NCBI GenBank assembly: GCA_019095985.1
Contig: CM032661.1
Span: 19,615,219 to 19,679,218, forward strand
DNA length: 64,000 nucleotides
Direction of reading: 5' to 3'
Source of the DNA: Streblospio benedicti
Taxonomy: Eukaryota > Annelida > Polychaeta > Spionida > Spionidae
The notes under the pieces were generated by a model. That model did not search any database. It was not told where the DNA came from and was given only the letters and a program-made list of their open reading frames with translations. Both the position numbers and the translations under genes were made by a program. This document shows, in pieces, positions 15,401 to 28,337 of the stretch (within the stretch, counting starts at the first letter, position 1; each line of letters begins with the position of its first letter).

Positions 15401-18400
15401 TTCCACGTCATTTCAATCATTCTGGTCAATCATTGGACTTTTTAAAAGTTTGAAGGATTGTATTGTTATGAGTTCTGGTGCATATTCTGGTTTCATTTAA
15501 TTTGATAATCAATGATAAGCATTATTTTTACGACTGCCATGGATTTGTTTCATTACCATAAACAGATTTACAGTGCTGTTGTGTTTTTTTCATTTATAAC
15601 TCAGCGTGTTACATGTACCGGTATCATGATATGGTGTAAGTCGAAGACTTTACACACTTCACTTCAACATGAAGTCAAGGGAGTTTAAGTATGAGACCAT
15701 TACATACACCCTATTATGGGTTGTTTTTTCCGCAATTAATAAGTCATTAATAAGCAATCTTGATTGCCACCATTACTTTGTTATAGTTTGTCCATCATAG
15801 TTTATAATATTCCTCATGAAATGTCAAAACTCATAAGGTATTAATTCTATTATCTGTCGTTTTTTGGCATGCCTTTTCAACAAAATTTAAATTAACAGAA
15901 AGGCCATCATTATAAGGCCAACATCCATTTATTTAAATAACATCTTTTGTAGTTTACATCAAAGTCCAAGGTAGTTGCTACCTGTCTAACATGACACAAT
16001 TCCATGCTTCTTTATTAGTGATAATTTGTGACTTGTCTTTCAGCTTGTTATTTTAACAGATAAAATTGTGCGTTACATCACTCACAACATAAATAGTAGA
16101 CAAGATAAAAAAGTAATCTATTACTGCTATTAAGTTCAAATGATTACTGTTGTAGAAAACCAGATAGAGTCTGCAATAAATGTGTGAAATGGAAACAATA
16201 ATGAATGATTAAACAATGCTTTTGATAAAAGAAGAAAGTACTGGGAATCATTCTATTTCATGCTGCATGGGTTTAATCTTCTTCATCATTGACCCACACA
16301 GCATAACTTTTCACTCCGCTCACAAAAACCAAGAGCGTACTATGTCACTGTCACAAATATTACTTGAGTAGCCATGTTTTCTGCCATATAAATGGATATT
16401 GCAACGGAATGAACTGCAATAAAAGCCCACAACGCCTATTGTGTCAAGCATACAATTATCGTTTATGATGACTGCAAATACCCAGGCTTTACATGTCACT
16501 TTGTCAAATGCTACTACTGCCATCTGCAATATTGCTTTATTTTTCACCAAACAAACAACACAGTAATGTCATAGGCTATTGACAAAACAGTATAATAAAA
16601 AGTTATGTGACCTATAACATCACAGAAGTGACCTAAACTCATTGTAACAAGTGTAGTCTGTGCTTTGTGCATTCATAAGCGTAGACAATTTCTAAATTAA
16701 AAGTCATAAAAAAAGTCATTTGCTAATATTCATTCTGGTTAATGAAGATAGCACCCAAAGCATATTATATGATTACATAAAAATCATATAAAAAATGGAG
16801 AATCTAAATGCAAAATATAAACCTCTTATATTCAGGTTCACTCAATAGCAAATTTCTAGCTCTTCAAAAGAAATAGATTTTTTCCACCATCAATGAAAAA
16901 CCAAGGCACAATTGTCAACAGAAGCCTGCGATTCTCCCCTGTAATTTCGCCTATTCAATGCTGTATTCTATGCTGTATTACATCTGAAAGAAGCAGAGAA
17001 TCCATTTTAGTCAGACCCTATTATTTGCTCATCCTTCTCAATTTTAGCAAAATGATACAAGAAGTCTTCCTATTGACCTGATGCACGAGATTTTGTGTAG
17101 TTGAGTGCTGTTTAGATTATCATTGATTGGGCATTATAGATTTTAGTACTATTTGCCATGAATTTTTATAGGATAAAACAATTCATCCACAACCTCTGAC
17201 ATTATTTAAATATTGAAGACTTTAGGTTATGAAATAAAATTGTAATTACATTTTTTGATTTGACGAAAAATTGTCAAAAAAAATTGTTCAAGAGTTATAT
17301 GAAAATGCAATCAAAATCATCATTAATACAATACACAAATTCGCTAATTGTCAATGAAGATGCTGACTGTACAAATGCAAATAAGGATGACACTTCGTAG
17401 CCCAATATGACATGGCACTCAGATCAAATAGACAGTTTCTTCACTGACCTTAAAAATCAAATCACATTTCTTTACCCAAGAAGACATAAGCTTGCGCGAA
17501 GATGAATCTGTCCTAACACTGCCATTAGCTTCTGGCCACTGTATGATGAATGTCCTGATCTTTGCAGCAATCATCTTAGGTAATCAACTACAAAGTCTAT
17601 CAGGGGAGCCAATCACAAAAGCCTATACATTCTGATGGCTATGTGCATTTGTGGATAAATAAAGCGAGATGGAGAGATGAACAAACTCAAGGTGACTGCT
17701 CAATGATATAGGTTTTGAGGCGTCATTGGGCAAGACTTTGTATTTTGACAAATGACTAGGAGTCTCAAACGAAAATCTTGTTAAAAATTACCCTCAAATC
17801 TTTGAACAATGTTCAGATCATAAGTTGTAAAAGTTTCTGAATTTCTAATTTTCATGAAAACAAACTGTTGAAGCGATACTTCTCATTTATGAAAGGTTAC
17901 TTTGCACAGGTAAACAGTCAACCAGTTATCATGGTTACAAACTATACAGAACCGAAACACAATTCCATATATTCAAGTCACACGAACACCATTAGAAAAA
18001 AGGTCCGGAGAATGAGTTACTTTATGAGTCCTTTATTGTGCATCAGGGACAAATCTAAATGTATCTCCCAATTGGATGAGTGGTAATACACACAAACAGC
18101 AAAAGACAGTCATATGCATGGACGAAGGTCGCTGTCTCTGTTACTCCTAAACATATATTTGTATGGGCGATGCTTTTGTAAGCTGTCATTCTGGGAAATA
18201 CAGGTAACTATGGTAACAAATGGACCTGTCAGCCGCTATGGGAAATGATTTTGTCATGTAATTTTCTTCAAATTTTATGATTCATATGCATGAGCCTATT
18301 ATCCAGTCATCAGAATAATTGAAATGGATATCAACATAAACATAACATTGCATAACATTCTTCTTCTTGTACTTCTGTTGGAAGACTGAAATGGCTGCCT

Positions 18401-19469
18401 GCAATCTTTCTATCCACCATTGTCTACAAAAATCTTTATCTTCTACCACTATGATTTCTTAATTCCATGCCATTAATTAAACCTTCTTCGATACAACTTT
18501 TCCAACACTTTCTGAGTCTGTGTCATTTCTGTTTCTTACCAACTTCAACCTACTTATTAAACGCAATTGTGAATCCATGCAATGCTTCTGTGACCATGAC
18601 CAGCCCAGAGCACTCTGTAAAGCCAAAACACCAACTTTAAATTATAGATTCCAAGCCTTCTGGAAGGGAAAGCTGACATTGTCTTTAACACCAACACAAC
18701 AGAACCAACAGATCAACACCTTGTCATTTCAATTCAAGCAAGCAATCTTCATTATGGAGCCAATTATTTACTACCATACAAGATGACAGACACTTTCTAA
18801 ACATGCAGCATGTGTAAACAAAGAAGGGCCTGTTGGACAGGATAGGTGCCCAATTCCTTGAACTCATCTCAAGCACATGGGAACCTTGTGATTCTACAGG
18901 ATGTAATAATTATGCAGTGCAAAATATCAAAATCTAATAATCATTGCCTTCGAAACCTTTGAAAATATGCATGATTTCAAAGCATACTTATTTGGATGAA
19001 TATAGCTGAAATTGTAATTAGCTTGATCACTACGCAACTCTAAATAATAACTATATCACTACTCAACTCTAAAATGTGATATGAAATTGAATACTAATAC
19101 ATGTATATCGAATCATTAAATCTACTCAAAACATTTTGTAAAGCTGTTTTGATTAGATGTGAAATTTACAGGACAAATTTTGATCCAATTCCATGTTCCA
19201 GCAGAAACACTTATTGGGTCGAAGATCACAGTGATCACACTGAAATGGGAGTGTCAATTTGTCTTTCGTTGACTCATTGAATAAGTATCTTCTATGAATC
19301 AAAAGCATCTACTATGTCTAAACATGGCATTGTATTAATTTGTTTCTTATACACTTGTAATTTGTACCAGTTTTACAACATAACCATATTTTCTGTATGG
19401 GCAAGAAACAATATTTAATGGGTTATCTTTGTGAGATTGTGTAACCTATTGTTAGTAGCAGGAATGTCC
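12486..19469. other. non-coding AT-rich stretch
   Basis: I find no supported exon, RNA gene, tandem array or inverted repeat of note. Frames longer than 60 codons near 16.3, 16.9, 17.9 and 18.5 kb show no domain and no convincing splice context. Confidence 0.5.
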
Positions 19470-19620
19470 ATTCAGTTTTTTATTTATGTACACTACTACT
19501 ACATACTATATAACGAAAATCTTGACATTGCAGTCACCATCTCAAGACATTCGACTGAAGTGACATTAATTGTTGACTTCATAATGGTGCTCAGTCTGAT
19601 AGGTCGCGTTCCTGTCGGAC
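19470..19620 (+). repeat. left inverted arm of PLE relic A
   Basis: Alignable over its length to the reverse complement of 20212-20364. It begins with ATTCAGTTTTTTATTTATG and ends at CCTGTCGGA, just downstream of the GIY-YIG coding tail on the minus strand. Confidence 0.7.
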
Positions 19621-20211
19621 AACAGGTGTACGATGGTTGGGGGATGCTTCTGCCTTGGTTAAGGTTGAGCTTGTGCTTGAAGATTTCGATGGCTTCCACA
19701 ATCTTGCGATGGTGGAGGTAATCTTCCCTGTCGTTAATCTTAGCCACTTCTACCTTGAATTTGTGACCTGAACTGTTTGTATGTATTTGTAAGGCTGACT
19801 GGGTACTGTGTGGATCCAAGTGTTCCTTTAGCCTGGTTTCCAAGTTCCGTCCCGTTTCTTCAATGTAAGAATCTTTACAGCTAGGGCAAGTGATGTCATA
19901 TACCACACCATAAACCTTCTTCAGATCATTCTTGTCTTTGGGTCTAACTAGAAGGTTCCAGAGATTGACTGTTGAACGGCTTATGAAACAACAGGATCAG
20001 TACTTTCTGGATGGCCTCAGGTGCACCTTTGACATACGGAAGTTTAATAGGAAACTTCTTTGCCTTGATTTCTATAGATTCGGGGGTCTTTCTTTCAGTT
20101 TCTTTGGTGGGATCTTAAATACCTACGGTTTATAGCTGTTGATCCTTAGTACCTGTTTCACATGGCGGACTTCTCACAGTCGGTCTTCTTCAGTCACCAG
20201 ATGCTCTGCTA

Positions 20212-20364
20212 TTCGACAAGAACGCCGCCTGTTGGACTGGGCGCCACTATGACGTCAACAACAACAACTAATGTCAGTTCAGTTGAAGGTCCTGAAATGG
20301 GGACCGCAATGTCAAGATTTTTGTTAAATAGTAAGTATTAGTGTACATAAATAAAACACTGAAT
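20212..20364 (-). repeat. right inverted arm of PLE relic A
   Basis: Inverted counterpart of 19470-19620, ending in an AATAAAACACTGAAT stretch. Just inside the arm on the minus strand is CTGAAGA (20187-20193), followed at a distance by GAAAC (20155-20159). This is a possible degenerate hammerhead core. Confidence 0.65.
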
Positions 20365-21160
20365 ATGATGGGTTGTGAGCTAGTCCAGTAATTGTAAAAA
20401 AATTAGTTTTGGGCACAATAAACCAAATTAATCTTTGCAAACTTCAAAGCAAAGGTGATCTAGACATTACAATTCACATTATGAAGCTAAAAGCAGTTGC
20501 TGAATTATTTTATTTAAACGGCAAAAATCACTCAATATTAGGCTAGCACTGAGCATCAATCATCCTGAAAAGCAAAAAGCTCATTAATTTGTTCATTGAC
20601 AAAGACGTATGTTCTCAGCTGGCTAATAAATGCATGCTTTAATGCACTAGATGTCAACACTGATTTAATAGTGAATGGAGTTGGGTTTATTAAAATACCA
20701 AGTTGAAGAGACCTGTAACATTTTAGTCACATAATTTGCATCTATAAAAGGAAATTTTAGTTTACCCAATATGACTCATATCATATACGATGACCTTTAA
20801 TATTTTACTAAATGAAATAAAATTGTGCTGACTGGTACAAACTGCAAATTTCTATATTTGATACCTTCATCCTATACACTTTCGACAAATAAAAATATTT
20901 TTATTCAACTTCTCACTAGCATCCTCTATACCCGGGTACATTATATCTGTTCAGCCCTGAAATATTTTCTGCTAGAAAACATTAGCTCTCACTCAATTGG
21001 TTATCAACCCTGTCATCAAATTATATCATTGCCATGAATTTTCTGCACCTGGTAACTGCCCCTCCATCATGTCTATGGCTTTCAATCATCTGGGTCTGTT
21101 TGAGCCACACCAAGCTGTGTACAATCTTCCTTGAATGAGTTCATCGTGTTGGTAATTATG
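20365..21160. other. non-coding spacer between PLE relics
   Basis: No exon or repeat recognised. Confidence 0.5.
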
Positions 21161-21520
21161 CATATTTATTCTTTTCATCTTCCACAACACAAAGAATTTC
21201 TAATCGTTTGAAAGTTTTGTCTGCTACTGCAGACATTCTCAAAAACACTACTGCGCATGTCAGGTCATGATTTGATGGTAGGACTAGAGCTATCAAGGAA
21301 GCAGTTTACATCCGGATGCACAGCCAGACCATGAACAGAGACGAGGGGGCCCACCAGCTTGCAAGAGTCTACGACCCAGTGCTTGCCGCAGGCTGGGACG
21401 GCGGCCATAAATCATGACCTGACATGCGCAGAAGTGTTTTTGAGAATGTCTGCAGTAGCAGACAAAACTGTCAAACGATTAGAAATTCTATGTGTTGTGG
21501 AAGATGAAAAGAATACATAT
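21161..21520 (+). mobile_element. Penelope-like element relic B, hairpin with GIY-YIG tail
   Basis: The plus-strand frame between the arms reads AIKEAVYIRMHSQTMNRDEG then AHQLARVYDPVLA, the typical end of a Penelope-like GIY-YIG domain, and stops just before the right arm. Arms of about 112 bases (21161-21272 and 21409-21520) are almost perfect inverted copies, with a spacer of only 136 bases. Each arm contains a six-pair stem GTCTGC-AGTA-GCAGAC followed by AAAAC, which looks like helix II and the following core of a decayed hammerhead. It is an old fragment of the element's 3' end. Confidence 0.7.
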
Positions 21521-23242
21521 GTGTACAATCTTAATTCATGACTATACAATCGTAATTCATGACTACACCCCATGCCTATTGTGGACTTGCTTTTCTGTCC
21601 TTGTATCTCAAGTCATTTTACAATACCTAACCAACAAAATCTGCATTCTACATGACACTGTGTGTCCTTATGTTGTTAGGTGCTTTCAAATGGTGCCAAA
21701 CCGGAAATTCAGATCCTCTTTTTGCATACAAATCATCGGCCTGGAACATTGCACAGAAGCAATAAAATACAATGGAAGGTCAATAACATGGCCCTTGTGG
21801 AAACTTAACAGCAGCCATTATAATGTCACATCAAATAGCGTAATGCCACATCGCAGAAGAGCACGGCGCAATATAATAAATGGGCCATTAAAGAAAATTC
21901 ATTCTTCTTCTATAAAGATTATTTTTGCTGCTGAGCTTCGCTTTGATCATCTACTAAATAGGGAGATGAGAACCAACAAATTACTGCAACAGCTTTAATG
22001 GTTTTATTGTAAAAAAATCATACGATTTAATTCTACAAGACCAAATGATGAGCTACTTTCAGTACAAAACAAAAGAAATATAACAAAACATCACATATCA
22101 ATGATTTACATTTGTTGTTACAACTTGTTTTATTTGTGTCTGTAGGTTAGGTAGGTTAGGTAGGTTTATACGCTGTAGGTTTTTCTTCTAGATTGATGTC
22201 AAGATGTAAGAAGATGACATTTCAACAGATTAATTTAAACAAAAGACTACGAACTATTGGTGGTTTATACAAAGAGGTTGAACAGCAGCATTATAATTCT
22301 TCTGGGAATATACCAAGAAGAATTAGAAAGATAGAGAACTTGTAACAAATAAATGGAACGACCTTGCTTGCAAAAGACAAGGTCAGCGAAAACATCATTA
22401 TGACAGTAAAGCACCGATAATGGGAATTTACAGCCTCAGATCTCAGAATTATGCTCACAAAATACACTACTTTTAATCAAGCAGAAGGGAAAAATGAGTT
22501 TTCTTTACAGCAGAAATCTTTTCAGGCATTGTACTGGGTCTAATGAATGTGATGGAAGTTTTATTCTGCGAGGTTTGTAATTTAGCCAGTGCAGAATATG
22601 CTCATGACGACATCCTTTATATAGATTATGCTGGAGAAAATTATATGCCATAAACTAAGTGAGTAAAAAAATCTATCCATAGAAATAATAGCTCAAGCCT
22701 AATAAAAAAATATATAAAAACTATTCATGTTTTTCTAACCTAATATAACAGTTTCTTTTGAAACAAGTGTTGAAAAAAAAAGATTCTTATGATTTATGGA
22801 GCATGACTATTATATGTGATCATACATATTTTGGACAGTAAAACTTATCACCTGTACGAGAACTTTCTTATGAACTACAATTGGCAACATTACAAAAATA
22901 CAAGCTGAGAGTTGCATGATTTGTCATTATAAATATAAAGTGATGCAGTAAAAATCACAAATATTGAGCTTACAAATCCCAATACATTCGGTTCAAGGGT
23001 GGCTGCATATAAATGACTGATTTACATGTAAACTGCCAAGTTGAGCTGCCATCAAAACAACCAGATGTAATGATTTTCCCAGTTGAAAATATACACAAAT
23101 GGTATATAAAAGTGTGACTTGTGTTCGATGAGAGGCCCTTTTAGAATAATGAGTGATACCAATATATTACTGAACTGCGCGCAGCATTACATTAATGTAT
23201 CACCTCACAATATAATGACAGTCAGACGGAATGCGTGTCTCT
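21521..23242. other. non-coding stretch with an unexplained plus-strand open frame
   Basis: An open frame runs on from relic B to 21998 (168 codons from the first possible start at 21492). Its last 110 codons are somewhat richer in G+C than the surroundings but show no motif I recognise. A 9-base unit TAGGTTAGG repeats about three times near 22142-22168. Nothing else is seen. Confidence 0.4.
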
Positions 23243-23352
23243 CCCCATATAGCTGTTGCGTATCAGACGAAACTGTTGTGACGTATCAGGCGATTCTTTA
23301 GGCAAGCCTTATGCGCAATGCAGATGAGTGCGATACACAACAGCTATATGGG
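23243..23352. mobile_element. 110-bp MITE-like element with 21-bp TIRs
   Basis: The left end CCCATATAGCTGTTGCGTAT recurs inverted at the right end (ATACACAACAGCTATATGGG) with one mismatch over 21 bases. There is no coding capacity. Size and architecture fit a miniature inverted-repeat DNA transposon; no target duplication was resolved. Confidence 0.5.
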
Positions 23353-25535
23353 AAGGGAACTACGTTCTTTAATTATTACTCAATGTTTCCAAAAATATGA
23401 CTTGCTTTTGAAAAAATCCATTTGGAGGTGTCTAAAGTACTGAAAACGTTGATTTAAAAAGCTTAATTTTTCCTATACACAATGCTTGGTAGAATTACAT
23501 TGTTTTCATTCAATATGAAGTTTGTTACAAAAGTATTTCCAGGCTATCTAATTCAACATTATATTAATTTTCAGTTGACATACAGGAATTATTGTAACAT
23601 GATTTTAAATAAATTCCATTTCCATAAATTCCACTTCCATATATCTTTTAATGATCCTCAATCATACGAAAAAGGTCATTTTAATTAACCTTTCCAGCAT
23701 CAAATGAGCAATGGATACAGCTGATCCAATTAAAACCTGCCTTGATGTAGTTAATTCAATGTTGCTGGATTTCATCGACTTCTCTACATTGATAGATGAG
23801 CATTATAAATATGGACAAATATCGCAATGTTTACCCATAATCTGCTGTTATTTGCACACATTTATTGGCACGCACTAACCTTGTTATTACTGAATAATTC
23901 AGAATTTTATTATTCCAACGTCAAACAATATGCAATAAATGTATTTCATGCTAGCATTTTTCACAGGAGGCAGCGTTCTCGATAAAAACATCTTAGGTCG
24001 GTGTTTTTTTCTATTATCATTTTCATTAACATCAGTCCATTACCAAAAATATGGAGAATTGAGCAAAGCAATTTTGATCAAAACCAAACGTGACTGCTGT
24101 ATATAAGCATTGTCGAATTACAGTAAAAAGATGATACCACCAATAAATTTACAACAAAAACAACTCAATAGTAATACCATATAAATAAATACATAACAAA
24201 CTCTTACATATCAAAAATGAAAAGATTTCAGATGTCATGAAAGATCTTTTGAGAGCAAATGCAAACCAAGTGGTTCTAATGTACAAAGGTAATGGGTGCA
24301 ATAAATCGCATTATCGCTGATGGATGGGATACGTTTATAAGCGCACATATTAGACAAGAAGATAATAAAGGTACAGATCTAAAATAAATGAGATGGTGAT
24401 TGATGTCCAACAGTTAAGCACTTAGCTAGGATGAAGCACTGCATGTCCAAAAATAAATCCAAAAGAAATTGAAACCTAAGTATAACAAAAGAGTAAACCA
24501 GAACAGAGGTGCTCATGTACGGTCAGTATTTCAAACATAAATATGCAGGTTAATGGAGAATGTAAGCATAAGATCTGATTGGTCACCATTCGGTCCTAAC
24601 GCAAAAAAAATATTTTTTTATTTGATATGGTCTCGGTGTCCTGATTCGCAATGTCGCCAAGACTCTAATACGTACGTGCTTCAGTTTAGGTGTTGTTTAT
24701 ATTATGACATCGACACTAGTTGATCAGTAGTTTTCTTGTTGCAAATGTGGCCAAACGAAAACAGTATATATTCAAGAAACAGCTGGAAAAAATTAAGAAT
24801 CATCCCCATGGGTTTTCATCGTCATATCTCATGGCTAATATTGTGGAATTTATGCTCAAAATCCGACCAATCAGAAGCCCCACTGCCAAGATGTTCAGCA
24901 TCGATTTCAAACGTCAGACGTACGATTTTACACTGCAAGTAAGAAAAACCGAGAATTGATTTTGCTTTCGACGCAAATCTAGCTCCAGGAATATTCCCCA
25001 CTAAAATGGCAGTTCTTAACCCACGGGTAGTTATTGTAACACTGAATATATATAGAGTGTAAAAGAAATTCACGTAGACTGGCGATGCAGGGTTTTGCAG
25101 TGTATTTTCATAATTTGTCACATCTTGAACCATATACATATACAGTTTTTATTCTATACAGTTATTTAGTAAAGTATTGGCCTTATAGATACATAGTATA
25201 ATATTTTGCTCATTCGATTGAATACTGGTAGATGAGTTGGTCCACCTGTTGAAAGCGGCAGATTGTTACAATGCGCCCTTTTTCGACAGTTCAATCAAGT
25301 ACATTTCTAAAATGACAGTGTCCTTGTAATGTATGGCAATGTCAATAAAAAAGAAAATATTTTTTAACAAATTCTAAGTTATTTGATCTGCCAAGTTGTT
25401 AATTTTGTGACCTACACATATTTGTCTATTAATTCGGGTCCATTCATTATTTACAATTGCGAGACTGAAGCGAATTGCACGATCCTGCAGAAAACACACC
25501 CTAGAATCAGCACTGTTCATATACAAGCCATCATT
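23353..25535. other. non-coding stretch, weak promoter-like patch near 24.6-25.0 kb
   Basis: Mostly featureless. Around 24575-25030 G+C and CpG rise a little and there are two CCAAT-type boxes (GATTGGTC near 24580, CCAATCAGA near 24868). Possible short exons occur on both strands but none codes for a recognisable domain, so no gene is called. Confidence 0.35.
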
Positions 25536-25682
25536 CAACTCATAGGCAGATCGCGCGCCCCCCCTTTTCCCATCAAAATACTTCATTTTCATAGGGTTTT
25601 TCATGAAATCCTGTAAGTGCACCCCCTCTTTTCCTTAAGCGCGCCCCCCCTTTTCCGAAAACCTGGATCTGCCTATGCAACT
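25536..25682. mobile_element. 137-bp TIR element with 5-bp target duplication
   Basis: The element at 25541-25677 begins CATAGGCAGATC and ends with the exact inverse GATCTGCCTATG. It is flanked on both sides by CAACT (25536-25540 and 25678-25682). The interior is unusually rich in C-runs with GCGCGCCCCCC near both ends. It has no coding capacity: a non-autonomous DNA transposon of unassigned superfamily. Confidence 0.7.
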
Positions 25683-28331
25683 AGTTAGTAGCTAGTGTGA
25701 AATCTACATGTCTGTTCCATAAGAAATATCTAAATCGTGTTATGAAGCAGTTACCCAGAATAAATCGGATTTCGGAGCATTGTAAGCCTTTCAAATATAA
25801 CACAACATCAATCATTTCTATAGCAATACATTGACAGATCTCAGATGATGAATCTCATCTGTTTTCCTCCTTTAAGGGATCATCAAAATCAAATCATTTC
25901 AGATGTCAAATTTACGGAATGAAAACTATACCAATACATAACCATCATATTCATATTCAAGTCATCAATGCAAATCAACAATTCTAAACTAAGTATCTCT
26001 CTTTTTATAGCAATCAGCAATTGAATGGTTAACTACCACTATTCCACATAAGCGGATAGCTCCAGTAGGCAAGTGCAGGTACATCCACTTGCCCCCGCGA
26101 CATCTACTTCATCATCACTCACCATCGCTTAGAGGTTCACCTTGATCTGCTTTGATGCGCCCCACTCTTCTAGCAACCTCCGCACCAAATACTTTGTCAC
26201 TTTGGGGCCGAAGTGAAAATGTGTTTTTGAAGGATAGGCAAGCTGAGTGTATAGTATGGATTTTAATTATCAGGACCGGGCCCCACACAGCTTAGCAAGT
26301 TGTCTGCAAGCTTCCACTTGTTTGTGAATTGCAAATTCCTTGCCATATCACCCATTGTTAGCAACAATACTGGGTATTTTAATCTATTAGAATGCTATGA
26401 CAGGGGTTCTGTTGATCATATAGAAGCTTTGATAGTTTTTTTCACTGCTGCTTGAGTCCATGCTGACCCTTGCAGAGAATGTTACATTCCATGCACGCCT
26501 CCACCTAATGCCACAAGCAGGGGTGAGTGGTCCCAAGCAGATTTTTTCACATAGGTGGAATGGTCCTATATCACATAATCATCATAGGAGATACAAAACT
26601 ATGGTTTTTAATTTTCAACATAATAGTCCTTACTTCCTAATATATGATACAAATTAATCCTTCAGCGCCAATCTTTGTGCAGATTAAGTGATCTTTACTT
26701 TTGATCACTAGCAAACTTAAGCACTTTGACATTTGATTAAATGTCACATCATCACAAAGAACAATCAACATTTCCTACATCAAAGATAATCAGAAAGCAG
26801 TAAATTTAATTTACTGTCACTTACATTTGGAGAATTAGTTGAAAGAACTGTTCAAAGGAAAACAGTTATTTAATGTTTGAGGTGGTTGGAATATTACTTC
26901 TTTTTATATATATTATTTACACAAATACACGTAATATAAACAAACAAGATAAATTGACTTGCAAGTAACAGCAAATTTAATTTCCCATCAATTACTCTTC
27001 TTTAAGGTGATCACATTTGTATATTTATGTACTTTTTCAAAGTGAAAATGAAATAATCTACTTTGTTATGATTTTTTATTGACTCATCATAAGCAACAGT
27101 GCTTTTAGGTTTTTCCCCTGCTACAAAATAAGGAAGGTCAGAAATCTTCTTTGTGACCATATTAGAATTATTAGGTACAGGACGAGGCCATTTGTTTGTA
27201 TTTATGTGACATATATTGATTAGACAACCTTCGAACAAGAATATGCTCTATACAAAGTACCCAGCGAGCGGCAATATTATGCTGCTCAACATCTCGAATT
27301 AAAGTCTATATTGTTAAATCCTCAATCTTACATGCAAAGTAAGTTACACAATATCAGAGAGTGGTTCAAGTGTTACATCAGACATAACATTGAACTGCCG
27401 ATATTCTTCAATTAAGGTAAACCTAAATTAAATACATAATAGCCATTTAGGGGTATGTGCGAAAAAAAAAATTGTCTTTCACAGTTTAACCAAAAGTATT
27501 TGCATCTCACAGACTACCTGAAAAAAAGTTTGACTTTAGGTGAAAAAACAAGTGCTCATCCCTGAATATCTAATGACTGGGTCCTTAGTCATAGTTCTCT
27601 CATAAATCTTGTACTAGTTTATAGACATAATACATGTACTTTAAGGCTAATTGTATATTTCATTGGTGAGATCTCCCAATCTATATACTTGAGTTTTAAT
27701 AGGAAATATCTTAAACACATCATAATAAACGTTTTGATCAGTGTCCATTAACAGAAGTTTCTATGATTCATTTACCTAAGTAGCCGAGAATTAAACTGGT
27801 ACATGTACTCCTAAATGTGGCGATGAAAACAAAAAAACAAAAATGAAATAGAAATTGTAATTTATCTTTTTGCATTATCATTTCAAATAAAACTGTGATT
27901 TAATATGTTCAAAGGAAATAATGTTCAGTCAACAGACACGTATCAAATGAAGTAATTTTATATCATATCTAAATAAAATGTTCATGTCATTTGTCAATAA
28001 AAGAAACAAGAAATTAACTAGTCATTTTTATGTATAAAAGTAGTTTAAAATTCACAAACAAATATAAGCTAAGAGTATCTTTTAAGAACATTTAAAATCC
28101 TAGATGCATTACATCTATAGTCCAGATACACACTTGCAATTACAATTTACATAAGGTCAATGGCAGACACTTTTTACCCTCACAAAAACTATTATGGTGC
28201 TTTGCACTGTAGGTCCAGTCACAATATCATTGGTTCACAGTTTCTGACCTGTACAGTAAACCTCTTTTAGAAGGCTCCATATAAGTCTATATTGTTCTTT
28301 CCATCATATGCACCGTTATATATTAATGGCA
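25683..28331. other. non-coding stretch downstream of TSSC4
   Basis: A patch of higher G+C at 26060-26230 gives a minus-strand frame (HFGPKVTKYLVRRLLEEWGA) that I cannot place and that lacks context. The remainder is AT-rich and featureless. Confidence 0.4.
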
Positions 28332-28337
28332 TTTATT
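28332..28337 (-). terminator. possible polyadenylation signal of TSSC4
   Basis: TTTATT on the plus strand is AATAAA on the minus strand, about 520 bases after the TSSC4 stop codon. Other candidates may exist and no transcript was seen. Confidence 0.3.

Larger units (their letters stand above)
19470..20364 (-). mobile_element. Penelope-like element relic A, GIY-YIG domain between inverted repeats
   Basis: Minus-strand coding at 19499-19906 reads VVYDITCPSCKDSYIEETGR then NLETRLKEH, the GIY-YIG endonuclease domain found at the C terminus of Penelope-like elements. Upstream on that strand LVRPKDKNDLKKVYG fits the linker before the domain. The reverse-transcriptase part is absent. About 150 bases at 19470-19620 recur inverted at 20212-20364 (ATCTTGACATTG on one side, CAATGTCAAGAT on the other), the inverted terminal arrangement known from this group. 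It is an old, non-functional copy. Confidence 0.75.

Noticed and set aside
22142-22168. Telomere-like TAGGTTAGG repeats
   Set aside because: Only about three units of nine bases; far too short for an interstitial telomere claim.
24720-25139. Overlapping open frames on both strands with possible splice sites
   Set aside because: No recognisable domain on either strand and no partner exons; kept only as a weak promoter-like patch.
26060-26230. GC-richer patch with a minus-strand frame (HFGPKVTKYLVRRLLEEW)
   Set aside because: Frame is short, interrupted, without supported splice sites or a family I can name.
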